NCBI GenBank assembly: GCA_943372195.1
Contig: CALRXS010000009.1
Location: 59,467 to 123,466 of the forward strand
Reading direction: 5' to 3'
From: JAEYZM01 sp943372195
GTDB lineage: Bacteria > Bacteroidota > Bacteroidia > Sphingobacteriales > Sphingobacteriaceae
Length of the DNA stretch: 64,000 bases
The notes below the pieces were generated by a model. It was not told where the DNA came from, did no database searches, and saw only the letters and a list, made by a program, of their open reading frames with translations. Position 1 is the stretch's first letter. Each line of letters opens with the position of its first letter. Positions 27,341 through 37,473 of the stretch are shown piece after piece. Position numbers and translations under genes: made by a program.

Positions 27341-28528
27341 ATGAACATAACTGAAAGAAAAAAGCGTTGGAAAATCGGACTATTAATATTTGCGAGTATT
27401 ATTGGTCTATCATCATTGATATATACCAACATTTTAGTGAAAATGCTTCAAGAGCAAGAGAAGGAGAAGATTGAATTAAGGCTTGAGGCTACAAAACAAC
27501 TAATAAAAGCTACCGACTCAACTGACAGTGAATTCATCGTTTTTTTATTTGAAAAAATAATTAACAAAGATAATGTTGCATTCATTGTAGCAGATTCTAA
27601 CGATGTGATTTTACAATCACGCGGATTAGATTCTACCAAAACAATGAGGCAAGATATTGAGCCAAATAAAACTTACGACCCGAAATATTTTAAAGATCAA
27701 CTAGAAGAAATGCGTGCTCAACACGAGCCCATAGAGTATGAAGTATTCGAAGGTGAAAAGCAATATATCTTCTATAAAGATTCATCAATCTTAATTCAAT
27801 TAAAATTATACCCATGGTTGCAATTTGCAATTATTGCGATATTCTTACTCGCATCATATCTAGCATTCAACAATAGTAGAAGAGCAGAACAAAACAGAGT
27901 TTGGGTGGGTATGGCTAAAGAAACAGCACATCAATTAGGTACACCTATATCTTCATTATTAGCTTGGCTCGAATATCTAAAAGAAAAATATAAAGGGAAA
28001 GATGATGAGCTTTTAGCAGAGATAGAAAATGATATTCAACGATTAGAATTAGTAGCAGATCGTTTTTCGAAAATCGGATCGAAACCTCAACTGAAAGATG
28101 AACGAATAGTAGATGTAATTAAAGAAAGCATTCAATACATACAGAAAAGAAGTCCGGCAAGAATTGAATTTGAAGTTATAGGCGATGCAAACATTCATGC
28201 GAAACTTAATATTTCTTTATTTGATTGGGTGATAGAAAACTTATGTAAGAATGCAGTAAATGCAATTGGTACTGATGGAAAAATAACTATCGATATTAAA
28301 GAACATAAGAACAAAGTTTACGTTGATATTATTGATACTGGTAAGGGGATTCCGAAATCAAAGTTCCAGACTGTATTTGAACCTGGTTACACTACACGTC
28401 AACGTGGCTGGGGACTAGGCTTATCGTTGGTAAAACGAATTATAGAAAACTACCACATGGGACAAATATTCGTTAAAGATTCAACGGTTGGCAAAGGAAG
28501 TACATTTCGAATTATATTAAATGCGTAA
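27341..28528 (+). CDS. Membrane sensor histidine kinase
   Basis: 395 residues from the ATG at 27341 (a TTG one codon earlier is also possible). One N-terminal and one central membrane helix (about residues 12-30 and 155-175) flank a periplasmic sensor region. The phosphoacceptor motif is METAHQLG-like, in AKETAHQLGTPISSLLAWLEYL. The HATPase has ENLCKNAVNAIG, DTGKGIPKSKF and GWGLGLSLVKRII. Its partner regulator is not adjacent. Its 3' end overlaps the next gene by 8 bases. Confidence 0.9.
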   Translation: MNITERKKRWKIGLLIFASIIGLSSLIYTNILVKMLQEQEKEKIELRLEATKQLIKATDSTDSEFIVFLFEKIINKDNVAFIVADSNDVILQSRGLDSTKTMRQDIEPNKTYDPKYFKDQLEEMRAQHEPIEYEVFEGEKQYIFYKDSSILIQLKLYPWLQFAIIAIFLLASYLAFNNSRRAEQNRVWVGMAKETAHQLGTPISSLLAWLEYLKEKYKGKDDELLAEIENDIQRLELVADRFSKIGSKPQLKDERIVDVIKESIQYIQKRSPARIEFEVIGDANIHAKLNISLFDWVIENLCKNAVNAIGTDGKITIDIKEHKNKVYVDIIDTGKGIPKSKFQTVFEPGYTTRQRGWGLGLSLVKRIIENYHMGQIFVKDSTVGKGSTFRIILNA

Positions 28529-30419
28529 AATATATGTTCTCATATTACTTTTATTGATTTCATCGATTGCTAAAAGTCAATATGATTTGAAAGATCTTGC
28601 AAATGCTGAATCAAAAAATCAATTTAAAACTAATTCCATTTCGAACTTTAAAATCAATCATTTAAAAGCAGAATGGAATTCAGATCCAAGAATAAATTAC
28701 ATAAATGGAACTTTAACTTATATAATTAAACATACATCCGGAAACACTCAAATCAATTTTGAATTAAGAGAAAATATGATTGTTGACTCTGTATTTGTTG
28801 ACAATCAAAAAATAATATTTGATAGAGAATTAGACACACTAAGAATACCACTTACAAATACAATTGCAACGCAAATTGATACAGTTATAATACATTACCA
28901 GGGTGCTCCTTTGAGTAATGATTTTGGAGCATTTAGCACATCAAGGCATGAAACAGATGCAGTACAATGGACACTCTCGCAGCCATTCGGGGCAAAAAAT
29001 TGGTGGCCTTGTATTTCTAATTTAAATCTTAAAATAGATTCGATTGATGTAAAAATCAAAACACCTAAACCATATATAGCAGTTTCAAATGGGCATCTAG
29101 TTAATGTCGACTCCATTGATTCTTTTTATATCTATAATTGGAAACACAATTATCCGATTGCCTATTATTTGTTAGCTTATAGCATTTCTAATTACAGTGT
29201 AATAAATGATACGATTCAAACAAATTTTGGCATTACAAACTTTCAAAATTTTGTCTACCCACAATCTTATTCGTTAAGCAACATTCAATTACTCGAGACA
29301 AAAAACATCTTCAGATTATTTGAAAATTTATTCGGTAGATATCCATTCTTTACTGAACAATATGGACATGTACAATGTGGCTTTAGTGGTGGAATGGAAC
29401 ATCAAACGATGAGCTTCATGGGTAATTTTAACAGAGGATTAATAGCACATGAACTAGCACATCAATGGTTTGGCAATAAAGTCACTTGTGCTAGCTGGAG
29501 CGATATCTGGTTGAACGAAGGCTTTGCAACTTATCTAGCTGGTATCATCAATGATTTCGGAGTGAATGATATAGCTTGGGATGAGTTTAAAAGAAATGGA
29601 ATACTTGATGTAACTAATGATAATAATGGATCAGTTTATGTGTACGACACCTCATCTGTAAGTAGAATATTTAATTATAGATTAAGTTATCAAAAAGCAG
29701 CTTTTGTAATTCATATGTTGAGATATATTATGGGGGATGATGCATTCTTTGAAGCTTGTGAAAATTATTTAAACACCAATGCTTATAAAAATTCCACAAC
29801 AGAACAATTTAAATCACACTTTCAAAATTATACTACATTTAATTTAAATAAGTTTTTCAATGATTGGATATATTCAGAGGGTCACCCTAGATATGAATAT
29901 ATATGGGAGTATAAAAATGATTCATTGTATATAAAACTAAACCAAAGTACTAGTCATGAAAGTGTTTCGAATTTTGAATTGCCTATTCAAATTCAATTTT
30001 TAAATACCACAAGAGATACAACAATTACAATATATAACAATACTAACTATATAACATACCAATTAGCTCTAGATTTCAAGCCAAGCAATGCAATTGTGGA
30101 CCCTAAAAGATGGCTGATAGCAGAACATAAGATTTCTAACCAAGAGGAGTTGAATAATTACGATGTGCTAACATTTAAAATTATACCGAACCCAAGTGAT
30201 GGGGAGTTCATTATTGAATTCAACAAAAACATCACACTTGAAAATGTTGAATTGTACAATATGCAATCACAACTTTTGAAAAAATATTCAGCAGATCAAA
30301 ATGTATTAAACAATACATTCAGTATAAAAGAAACTGAACTTAAGAATGGATTATATATTCTAAGAGCCAATACAAGCAAAGGAGTTATAAATAATAAAAT
30401 ATTAATTCAACAGAAATAA
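28521..30419 (+). CDS. M1-family aminopeptidase with T9SS type A sorting domain
   Basis: 632 residues. A signal peptide (ISSIAKSQ) leads to an M1 N-terminal beta domain. The zinc site is HELAHQWFG (about residue 310), with the third ligand in WLNEGFATYL about 20 residues on, and GGMEHQTMSF in place of the GAMEN exopeptidase loop. The last 80 residues (IPNPSDGEFIIEF, NGLYILRANTSKG) are a sorting domain, so it is secreted. It starts 8 bases inside the kinase gene, so the two are co-translated. It should trim peptides outside the cell. Confidence 0.92.
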   Translation: MRKIYVLILLLLISSIAKSQYDLKDLANAESKNQFKTNSISNFKINHLKAEWNSDPRINYINGTLTYIIKHTSGNTQINFELRENMIVDSVFVDNQKIIFDRELDTLRIPLTNTIATQIDTVIIHYQGAPLSNDFGAFSTSRHETDAVQWTLSQPFGAKNWWPCISNLNLKIDSIDVKIKTPKPYIAVSNGHLVNVDSIDSFYIYNWKHNYPIAYYLLAYSISNYSVINDTIQTNFGITNFQNFVYPQSYSLSNIQLLETKNIFRLFENLFGRYPFFTEQYGHVQCGFSGGMEHQTMSFMGNFNRGLIAHELAHQWFGNKVTCASWSDIWLNEGFATYLAGIINDFGVNDIAWDEFKRNGILDVTNDNNGSVYVYDTSSVSRIFNYRLSYQKAAFVIHMLRYIMGDDAFFEACENYLNTNAYKNSTTEQFKSHFQNYTTFNLNKFFNDWIYSEGHPRYEYIWEYKNDSLYIKLNQSTSHESVSNFELPIQIQFLNTTRDTTITIYNNTNYITYQLALDFKPSNAIVDPKRWLIAEHKISNQEELNNYDVLTFKIIPNPSDGEFIIEFNKNITLENVELYNMQSQLLKKYSADQNVLNNTFSIKETELKNGLYILRANTSKGVINNKILIQQK

Positions 30420-30420
30420 A

Positions 30421-30453
30421 AAAGGGGAGATGTAAATACACCTCCCCTTTTTT
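30421..30453 (+). terminator. Intrinsic terminator after the M1 peptidase gene
   Basis: GGGGAGATGT (30424-30433) pairs with ACACCTCCCC (30438-30447) across a 4-base loop with one G-T wobble, and a T-run follows. AAA before the hairpin could serve the opposite strand also. Confidence 0.85.
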
Positions 30454-30468
30454 ATTTAATAAAATTGA

Positions 30469-33030
30469 TTATTCAATAACCACTTTTTTCGTTTCAGAAG
30501 CATCACCCATTTCAGCTCTAATGAAATAGATACCTTTAGGTAAGCTTGATAAATTTAATTCATCAGATACTTTGTTGTTTGTGCCGACAAATTCTCTTTC
30601 TAAAATAATTTTACCTAACTGATCAATTACTTGTAATTTCAATTCATTAGAATTAGTGGAAACTACATTTAATTTCAATAATCCTTTTGAAGGGTTTGGA
30701 GTAATATCGAAGAAGCTTAATCTAGCATCGCTATTAATACCTACAGAGCTAGTCACAACAATTGAGCTAGTATCTGTGCCAGAGCAACCATCCGTATTAG
30801 TGAAAGTATAAGTAATTAAGTGTGTACCAACACCAGCAATAGCAGGATCGAAATTACCACTTGAAACACCAGTACCTGTATATGTACCACCAGAAGGCGC
30901 ACCACCTGATAATGCAAATGCAGGAGTAGTATTAGTAACCGCCGCTAATGATGCAAATGTTACTGCAGGAGCTGCTGTAAAATTCAATGTAACTGAATCA
31001 GATGTAATAGTACATAAACCATTTGACGAAGTAATTTCGCAGTAGTAAGTACCAGATTGAGTAGCATTGATTGTACGAGTAGTAGCACCATTGTTCCATA
31101 AATACTGAGCACCCGCTTGTGCAGCAGTTAATGCAATAGCTTTACCTTCGCACGGAGTACCTGCACCTTTGTTGATGATTTTATTTGGTGCGTTAGTAAC
31201 ATTTATATAAGCTTCTTTTTGTTGAACTTTACCATCAATAGTTAAAGTTACTTTGAATCTACCTTGAGTGTTAAATACTACGCTCGGGCTTGCATCAGTA
31301 GAAGTAGCTGGAGTTCCACTAGCAAATGTCCATGTTATATTTGAACCAATAAAGTTTGAAGTATTTGTAAAAGTTACAGGCTGACCAACACATGTATAAA
31401 TTTTATCAGCAGTAAAATCAGGAACTTGAGCATCTGGATCAACAGCTGCCCACCAAGTTGCCCATTGATTAGTACTAGAACCCGAGTATTCTTGGATTGT
31501 CCAGAATACTGAATCATTAATAGGGTCTATAACTGTATTTGTATAATCTCCCCAACGATTTCTAGTGCTGCCAAAGTTTTTGAAATAAGTATTCTCACCA
31601 TATTTGAAAATATACTCATCTCTGAAAGTATTAATAGGGTCATTGTTTCTTCTGAATGAATATGAACCAGAAGGGTATCTATCAGCAGCAAAACTTGCAT
31701 AACCAATTAATACATCATTTTTATTGTTAACAGCTAAACTTGGGAAAGAATAAAAGTTCTTACCAGTTGGGTCATCAATTCTACCTCTTTGTAAAACAGC
31801 ACCAACAGTATCTAACTGCCAGTATTGTACCGAACTTCTAGTAGGTGTACCTGCTGGTAAAAACACAGTATGAACCGCCCAAACTTTACCATCTCTTACT
31901 ACAACGTGTCTCATTCTATGATCATTAGTTGCTACTTTGTTTGTAGTGCCTAACTGCGGTGCAAAGTCACCATTGTTGTTTCCTGAACTTGTCCAGGTAA
32001 CACCTACCGGTGATTGTATAACAGTTTCAGTAGATAATGAAGGAGTAGCAGTTGGACCAGAGATTGTTCTCATACCAATTGAACCTCTACCACCATTAGT
32101 ACCAGAAATAGTTCTAATGACAAACATCTTTGAAACTGAATTATCATAATGAATTGAAGGAACTACAACAGCAGTTGATTCATTTGTAATCTTAAACAAT
32201 GTATATACACCAGTTCCATTTGCATAAATATCAGCTTTGTCCCAAACATAAATTTGGTGAGATGTTGCAGATGAACCTGGCATTGAAAATAAATTCATTT
32301 GAACTACAATCCACTTGTCATTAAAACCAATACTTGGGTAATCGACCCACATAGTATTTGTTGGGTCAACATCTACTTTGTATAAGTTCCAACTTCCGGT
32401 TGGATCTGAAGTTTGTGAAACTCCCATTAATGTGCAAGATGTATTTAACTGAGGGTTTGCAGATGTTACAATCATCCAGCGATTTGCTACATGATCGTAT
32501 AAAATCTTCGGGTCGTAAACTTGTCCTAAGCCACCTACAGAAGCCCAAAATGCACTTAGATTAACCGTACTAATTACATTACCTTGTCTATCTTGAATTC
32601 TTATTTGTGAATTAAGAGTAGTCATTAAATGATTCGGACCAACGGCACCATTTACATCTGGTGGTATAAATCTAGCATCATCATTTAATGCATTGAAATT
32701 GTTAATCGGAGAAGGTGAAGGGTTAGGTGCAAATGTTTTATTTGCATTTACTTGTTCTTTGTGTGGATCAACAAAAACTGTTCGACCTACTAAAGAAGGC
32801 ATCACCTCTTTAATTTCTCTAGCCTTTTTATTACCAATTAATTCAATTGGTTTTTTAGGGGTTTGGTTAAGCGCATTGGTTAATGCAACCGCTTTGAAAT
32901 CGATAACTGTATGGCTCATAGCAGTACCTATTTCTTTCACAAATTCAGCTTCTTGAGCGAAGCCGATGTGTGCACAACAAATAAATGCTGTGATTAACAA
33001 TTTGCTCTTGTTAAGTAAAGATGTATTCAT
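30469..33030 (-). CDS. Large secreted PKD-domain protein with T9SS sorting domain
   Basis: 853 residues with a signal peptide (CCAHIGFAQ). Residues 110-500 repeat short blocks that look like a beta-propeller or sialidase-like fold (WANQFEVDPTNTMWVDYPSIGFN-like, DKWIVVQMNLF, VWAVHTVFLPAGTP), with a PKD-like segment DKIYTCVGQPVTFTNTS after 540. The last 80 residues (FFDITPNPSKGLLKL, KGIYFIRAEMG) are a type A sorting domain. No enzymatic motif is evident; it is probably a surface binding or structural protein. Confidence 0.8.
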   Translation of the reverse strand: MNTSLLNKSKLLITAFICCAHIGFAQEAEFVKEIGTAMSHTVIDFKAVALTNALNQTPKKPIELIGNKKAREIKEVMPSLVGRTVFVDPHKEQVNANKTFAPNPSPSPINNFNALNDDARFIPPDVNGAVGPNHLMTTLNSQIRIQDRQGNVISTVNLSAFWASVGGLGQVYDPKILYDHVANRWMIVTSANPQLNTSCTLMGVSQTSDPTGSWNLYKVDVDPTNTMWVDYPSIGFNDKWIVVQMNLFSMPGSSATSHQIYVWDKADIYANGTGVYTLFKITNESTAVVVPSIHYDNSVSKMFVIRTISGTNGGRGSIGMRTISGPTATPSLSTETVIQSPVGVTWTSSGNNNGDFAPQLGTTNKVATNDHRMRHVVVRDGKVWAVHTVFLPAGTPTRSSVQYWQLDTVGAVLQRGRIDDPTGKNFYSFPSLAVNNKNDVLIGYASFAADRYPSGSYSFRRNNDPINTFRDEYIFKYGENTYFKNFGSTRNRWGDYTNTVIDPINDSVFWTIQEYSGSSTNQWATWWAAVDPDAQVPDFTADKIYTCVGQPVTFTNTSNFIGSNITWTFASGTPATSTDASPSVVFNTQGRFKVTLTIDGKVQQKEAYINVTNAPNKIINKGAGTPCEGKAIALTAAQAGAQYLWNNGATTRTINATQSGTYYCEITSSNGLCTITSDSVTLNFTAAPAVTFASLAAVTNTTPAFALSGGAPSGGTYTGTGVSSGNFDPAIAGVGTHLITYTFTNTDGCSGTDTSSIVVTSSVGINSDARLSFFDITPNPSKGLLKLNVVSTNSNELKLQVIDQLGKIILEREFVGTNNKVSDELNLSSLPKGIYFIRAEMGDASETKKVVIE

Positions 33031-33128
33031 AATTAATTAATTTTCATTTGAAAAGAATACTAAAGATAATAATTATAGCTTTAATAATGAATTGATATTA
33101 AATTTGACGTAAATATTACAATCTAAAA

Positions 33129-34562
33129 ATGAATAATAAACTACTGATTTTCAGCACAATAATACTTTTTCTGAGTGCTTGTAAAGTAAAAAATATAGAT
33201 GCCCCTAAACCATCAATTGGTACTGCAAAGGTAGTTGCAAGGCCATTATCAAACATTAATTTACCCATAAGTATTCAAATTGCAGATTTAGAGCAGTCAT
33301 TAAATAAACAATTTAACGGTGTATTATATAATGACGATACATACGAGAACAACAACAATGATAATTTAGTTTTAAAGGTTTCGAAAATTGGCAATTTTAA
33401 AGTCAGTAGTACTGCCGATAAAATAAATATTACTGCTCCATTAGAAATTTATGTAAAAGGAAGACTGAAGAAAGACTTCTTCAGTATGTTTGATCAAAAT
33501 GTAGGAATTGATCAATCGAAAGATGCTTTATTCAAAATCAATGTGAACATAAGTTCTAAGATTAGTGTAGATCAAAACTGGAATATTATTACAAAGTCAG
33601 AGGTAGCATTTCAATGGAAAGAGAGACCTTATTTAGAATTAGGTCCGGTGAAAATTCCAATTGGCACTATCATTGAAAGTGCAGTTAACACACAGATAAA
33701 AAAAATAAATGAGCAATTAGATTCAGAGGTTTCAAAGCTTGTGAAAATAAAACCTTATGCAGAGCAATACTGGACATTAATTCAAAAGCCAATAATTGTA
33801 AGCGATGTAATAAAAAGCTATTTACAAATTCGACCAGAGATAGTATCTATATCAAGCATCAGAAGTGATGGTAAAAAAATGTTGTTTTATTTAGGTATGA
33901 AATCAGATGTGTCTATTCAATCTGGTATAGCACCAACAAACATTGAGTACAAGCCATTACCCAAATTACAAACTCAACAAAAAACAGATAGTACCTTTAA
34001 TTTATATTTAGGTGCTTCAATTGCATTTAATGATGCAACAGAAATAGCTAAAAAAGAATTCAATGGCAAAACATTTACGTTTGAAAATGGAATGCAATCT
34101 GTCACTATCAACGATCTAAATATTTATAACAATGGTGATAAATTAGGGATGATGTTAGATATCAATGGTATTGTAAAAGATGGCTTATTTAAGAAAAAAT
34201 TTAAAGGGATAGTTTATGCTCATGGTACACCAGCGTACGATGAAAAAACTCAAACCTTGTATATTAAAGATTTTGATTTTGATATAAAAAGTAAAGACGT
34301 ATTAGTAGGTACTGCAGAATGGTTATTCAAAGGTGCATTTAGAAAGCAAATTGAAAATAGTTTAAAATACCCATTATCATCAGAACTTGAGCGAGCAAAA
34401 AATACAGCACAAAAATCACTTGATGATTTAAAATTTGAGAAATTTAGTCTAAAAGGGAAGATCGAAAAATTTGAACCATATGGCGTGCAAATAATTGACA
34501 ATAAAATGGAAGTAGTTATACAAGCGAAAGGTCATTTAAACTTTCAATTAAAATCATTTTAA
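33129..34562 (+). CDS. DUF4403-family lipoprotein
   Basis: 477 residues. The signal sequence ends in LFLSACKVKN, a lipobox with Cys near residue 18. The body matches the DUF4403 pattern: SNINLPISIQIADLEQSLNKQF near the start, a repeat of beta segments and VGTAEWLFKGAFRKQIENSL near the end. These are lipid-binding-like (TULIP-type) periplasmic or outer membrane lipoproteins common in Bacteroidota. The function is not established. It is followed after 1 base by a DinB-family gene. Confidence 0.85.
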   Translation: MNNKLLIFSTIILFLSACKVKNIDAPKPSIGTAKVVARPLSNINLPISIQIADLEQSLNKQFNGVLYNDDTYENNNNDNLVLKVSKIGNFKVSSTADKINITAPLEIYVKGRLKKDFFSMFDQNVGIDQSKDALFKINVNISSKISVDQNWNIITKSEVAFQWKERPYLELGPVKIPIGTIIESAVNTQIKKINEQLDSEVSKLVKIKPYAEQYWTLIQKPIIVSDVIKSYLQIRPEIVSISSIRSDGKKMLFYLGMKSDVSIQSGIAPTNIEYKPLPKLQTQQKTDSTFNLYLGASIAFNDATEIAKKEFNGKTFTFENGMQSVTINDLNIYNNGDKLGMMLDINGIVKDGLFKKKFKGIVYAHGTPAYDEKTQTLYIKDFDFDIKSKDVLVGTAEWLFKGAFRKQIENSLKYPLSSELERAKNTAQKSLDDLKFEKFSLKGKIEKFEPYGVQIIDNKMEVVIQAKGHLNFQLKSF

Positions 34563-34563
34563 T

Positions 34564-35079
34564 ATGAACATTACAAAACCGAACACAGATGAGTATGCTA
34601 AATTTTACAGCACATATGTTGATTTAGTTCAAGATCCGGCATTATTACTAAATACTCAAATAGATAAGTTAAAAGCTTTAGTTGGAAATTTAACAGATTC
34701 AGAATTATTATATAAATATGCTGAGGACAAATGGTCAATAAAAACATTGATTGTTCATTGTGTAGATACAGAAAGAATTATGGCATATAGGCTATTAAGT
34801 ATATGTCGTGGAGAGAAAAATAATTTACTAGGCTTTGATGAAAATAATTATGCAGATGAAAGTTCTGCAGATAGTAGAAGTTTCGATTCAATAATGAATG
34901 AATTTCATTTCTTGCGTATTTCAAATATTGAGTTGATTAATACTTTATCCGATGAACAATTAAATAAAACAGGTTCAGCAAATAACAACTCAGTAAGTGC
35001 TAGAGCTTTAGTATATATCATATTGGGTCACTTAGAACATCACGTGAATATTCTAATTAGTAGATATTTAAATAAATGA
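34564..35079 (+). CDS. DinB-superfamily protein
   Basis: 171 residues, four-helix DinB fold. Metal ligands appear in IVHCVDTERIMAYR and in ILGHLEHHVNIL. It is distinct from the YfiT-like DinB protein at 11101-11631 (different length and motifs). The start follows the DUF4403 stop by 1 base, so they are one transcript. Substrate unknown. Confidence 0.85.
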   Translation: MNITKPNTDEYAKFYSTYVDLVQDPALLLNTQIDKLKALVGNLTDSELLYKYAEDKWSIKTLIVHCVDTERIMAYRLLSICRGEKNNLLGFDENNYADESSADSRSFDSIMNEFHFLRISNIELINTLSDEQLNKTGSANNNSVSARALVYIILGHLEHHVNILISRYLNK

Positions 35080-35106
35080 TAAATTAGAGGAAATTATAAA
35101 TATAAG

Positions 35107-36390
35107 ATGGATAGATATTTCGGATTAATAGGTATTGTACTGATACTAGGTTTAGCATTTGTACTTTCAAATAATAAGAAAGCAATTAACTATAGATTAG
35201 TATTTACTGGTTTATTAATACAATTAATACTTGCAGTGTTTATTCTTAAAACACCAATTGGTCAATCAATCTTCGGACAGTTAGGTTATTTTATTACAAA
35301 GATATTAGACTTCTCAAATAAAGGCGCTGACTTTGTTTTCGGACCATTAGTTAATTCGAGTATACTAGCGCCAGTATTTGGTATTAGTAATGCATTTATA
35401 TTTTTCTTCAAAATTATACCAACGATAATTTTTGTATCGGTATTAGTGAGTATCGCATACCACATCGGACTTATGCAGAGAATTGTTGCAGTATTTGCAA
35501 GAGGGGTGCATTGGTTAATGGGAGTAAGTGGTTCAGAAGCATTGTCGAATGTGGGTTCAGCATTTGTCGGACAGGTAGAGGCGCAGATTATGATAAAACC
35601 ATATATCAGCGGAATGACTATGTCAGAATTATTAGCAAGTATGGCGGGAAGTATGGCTTGTATTGCAGGAGGTGTAATGGCAGTATATATTTCAATGGGA
35701 GTACCTGCTGAATATTTAATTGCGGCAAGTATCATGGCAGCACCAGGTGCATTAGTCATTTCTAAAATTGTTTACCCTGAAACAGAAGAGTCAGAAACTA
35801 AAGGTAAGGTAAAATTAGAAATCAAGAAGGCCCATGCTAATTTGATGGATGCAATTTCACATGGAGCTGGTGATGGAATGAGAATTTCGTTAAATGTTAT
35901 TGCAATGTTATTAGGTTTCATAGCATTAATAGCCATGGTAGATGCAGGCTTAGGTTGGGCAGGTAGATGGTTATATTGGAATACAAGCATGGACTTAACC
36001 ATGATAGGTATTTCATTAAGAGAATTAAGTTTAAAAGAAATTTTAGGATCTATATTTTCAATTTTTGCATGGGCAATGGGAGTGCCTTCTCAAGATACGC
36101 ATGCAGTTGGTGCATTAATGGGAACTAAATTAGTTATTAATGAGTTCGTCGCTTATTCAGATTTATCACCTATGATAGCTAAAGGATTACTATCAACTAA
36201 ATCAATCGTTATTGTAAGTTTTGCGTTGTGTGGTTTCGCAAACTTTAGCTCAATTGCAATACAAGTAGGTGGTATTGGTGAACTTGCTCCTAATAGAAGA
36301 GCAGACTTGGCAAAGCTTGGTTTCAAGGCCTTAATCTGTGGAACTCTAGCATCCTATTTATCAGCTACAATTGCTGGTATATTACTTTAA
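35107..36390 (+). CDS. Concentrative nucleoside transporter (NupC/CNT family)
   Basis: 427 residues with about ten membrane segments. NupC-type motifs are visible: VGSAFVGQVEAQIMIKPYI, MACIAGGVMAVYISMG and FALCGFANFSSIAIQVGGIGELAPNRR. The family imports nucleosides with Na+ or H+. Its last 4 bases overlap the converging response-regulator/kinase gene, and no terminator is seen between them. Confidence 0.92.
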   Translation: MDRYFGLIGIVLILGLAFVLSNNKKAINYRLVFTGLLIQLILAVFILKTPIGQSIFGQLGYFITKILDFSNKGADFVFGPLVNSSILAPVFGISNAFIFFFKIIPTIIFVSVLVSIAYHIGLMQRIVAVFARGVHWLMGVSGSEALSNVGSAFVGQVEAQIMIKPYISGMTMSELLASMAGSMACIAGGVMAVYISMGVPAEYLIAASIMAAPGALVISKIVYPETEESETKGKVKLEIKKAHANLMDAISHGAGDGMRISLNVIAMLLGFIALIAMVDAGLGWAGRWLYWNTSMDLTMIGISLRELSLKEILGSIFSIFAWAMGVPSQDTHAVGALMGTKLVINEFVAYSDLSPMIAKGLLSTKSIVIVSFALCGFANFSSIAIQVGGIGELAPNRRADLAKLGFKALICGTLASYLSATIAGILL

Positions 36391-37472
36391 GCTAAATTCG
36401 GAATTTCAATTAAGAATCGACTTCCAACATTGGGGGTCGATTCTAATTTAATACTTCCTTTGATTTTCTTCGCCGCTTCATTAGCAACATATAAACCAAC
36501 ACCTGATCCAGCATTTTTGTGATTTCCTCTGAAAAACATTTCGAATATTTTCTCGTGTAATTCATCAGAAACACCTACCCCATTATCTTCTATAACAATA
36601 AGTGTTTTTTCATGTGAAGAATCAATCTCTATACGAAGCATTCTAACAGTCTTCGCTTCATCAAAAAACCTTAGTGAATTTAAAATTATATTACTTAAAA
36701 TAATTCTAATTCTTGACTCGTCTGATCTTATGTATACGGGTTCAGTAATATTTTTTTCTATAATAAAATTCTCAGCAATTTTATTATTATGAAGATCTTC
36801 TAAAATTTCATTGACTAATTTTTCAAATTGAATATGTGAAATCTCAACATCTAGCCTATTGCTTCTATGATATTTAATTACATTTTGAACAAACACATCC
36901 ATTTTATGAACTGTTGTTTCGATCATATGTATATAATCAGGCATTTTGTTTATATCATCTGACTGAGCAACCTTTACCAATCCTAATACAGAAGCTAGTG
37001 GCGCTCTTAAATCATGCGATGCACTATAAATAAATTTATCTAACTCATCATATGCCTTTTTTAATTGCACGTTTTGTTCGCGTAATAATAAACGAGTGTG
37101 AAATATATCGTATGCATTTTTTATAGCTACTGATAATGCCTGTGGATCCCAAGGCTTATCGATGAATCTATATATCTGACCTCTGTTGATCGCCTCTACT
37201 ACTGCTTGAATATCTGTATACCCAGTTAATAAGATTCTAATAGGATGAGGATGTTTTTCTAATATCGACTCGAAGAATTCAACACCAGTCATACCAGGCA
37301 TTCTTTGATCAGAGATAATTACATGAACCAGTTCCGCTTCTAATATTTGTTTAGCTTCAGCACCAGATTCAGCAATGAATATATCGTATTCTTTTCTAAA
37401 TAAAGCTTTAAACGATTGTAAATTATTTACCTCGTCATCAATATATAAAACTCTAATTTTCTCTATAGACAT
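36387..37472 (-). CDS. Receiver-histidine kinase hybrid
   Basis: 361 residues. Residues 1-125 are a receiver (VLYIDDEVNNLQSFKALF, DQRMPGMTGVEFFESI, LLTGYTDIQAV, DKPWD), then a coil, a HisKA domain with SASHDLRAPLASVLGLV and a HATPase with DNGVGVSDELHEKIFE and GSGVGLYVANEAAKK. The receiver is strikingly like the stand-alone receiver at 41574-42038. The start follows the stop of the upstream 7TMR-DISM kinase by 1 base. It likely receives signals through that partner. Confidence 0.92.
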   Translation of the reverse strand: MSIEKIRVLYIDDEVNNLQSFKALFRKEYDIFIAESGAEAKQILEAELVHVIISDQRMPGMTGVEFFESILEKHPHPIRILLTGYTDIQAVVEAINRGQIYRFIDKPWDPQALSVAIKNAYDIFHTRLLLREQNVQLKKAYDELDKFIYSASHDLRAPLASVLGLVKVAQSDDINKMPDYIHMIETTVHKMDVFVQNVIKYHRSNRLDVEISHIQFEKLVNEILEDLHNNKIAENFIIEKNITEPVYIRSDESRIRIILSNIILNSLRFFDEAKTVRMLRIEIDSSHEKTLIVIEDNGVGVSDELHEKIFEMFFRGNHKNAGSGVGLYVANEAAKKIKGSIKLESTPNVGSRFLIEIPNLA

Positions 37473-37473
37473 A

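Noticed and set aside
35286..35759. 157-codon open frame on the minus strand inside the nucleoside transporter gene
   Set aside because: Antisense to a clear membrane transporter; Ile/Ala-rich composition from the opposite strand.
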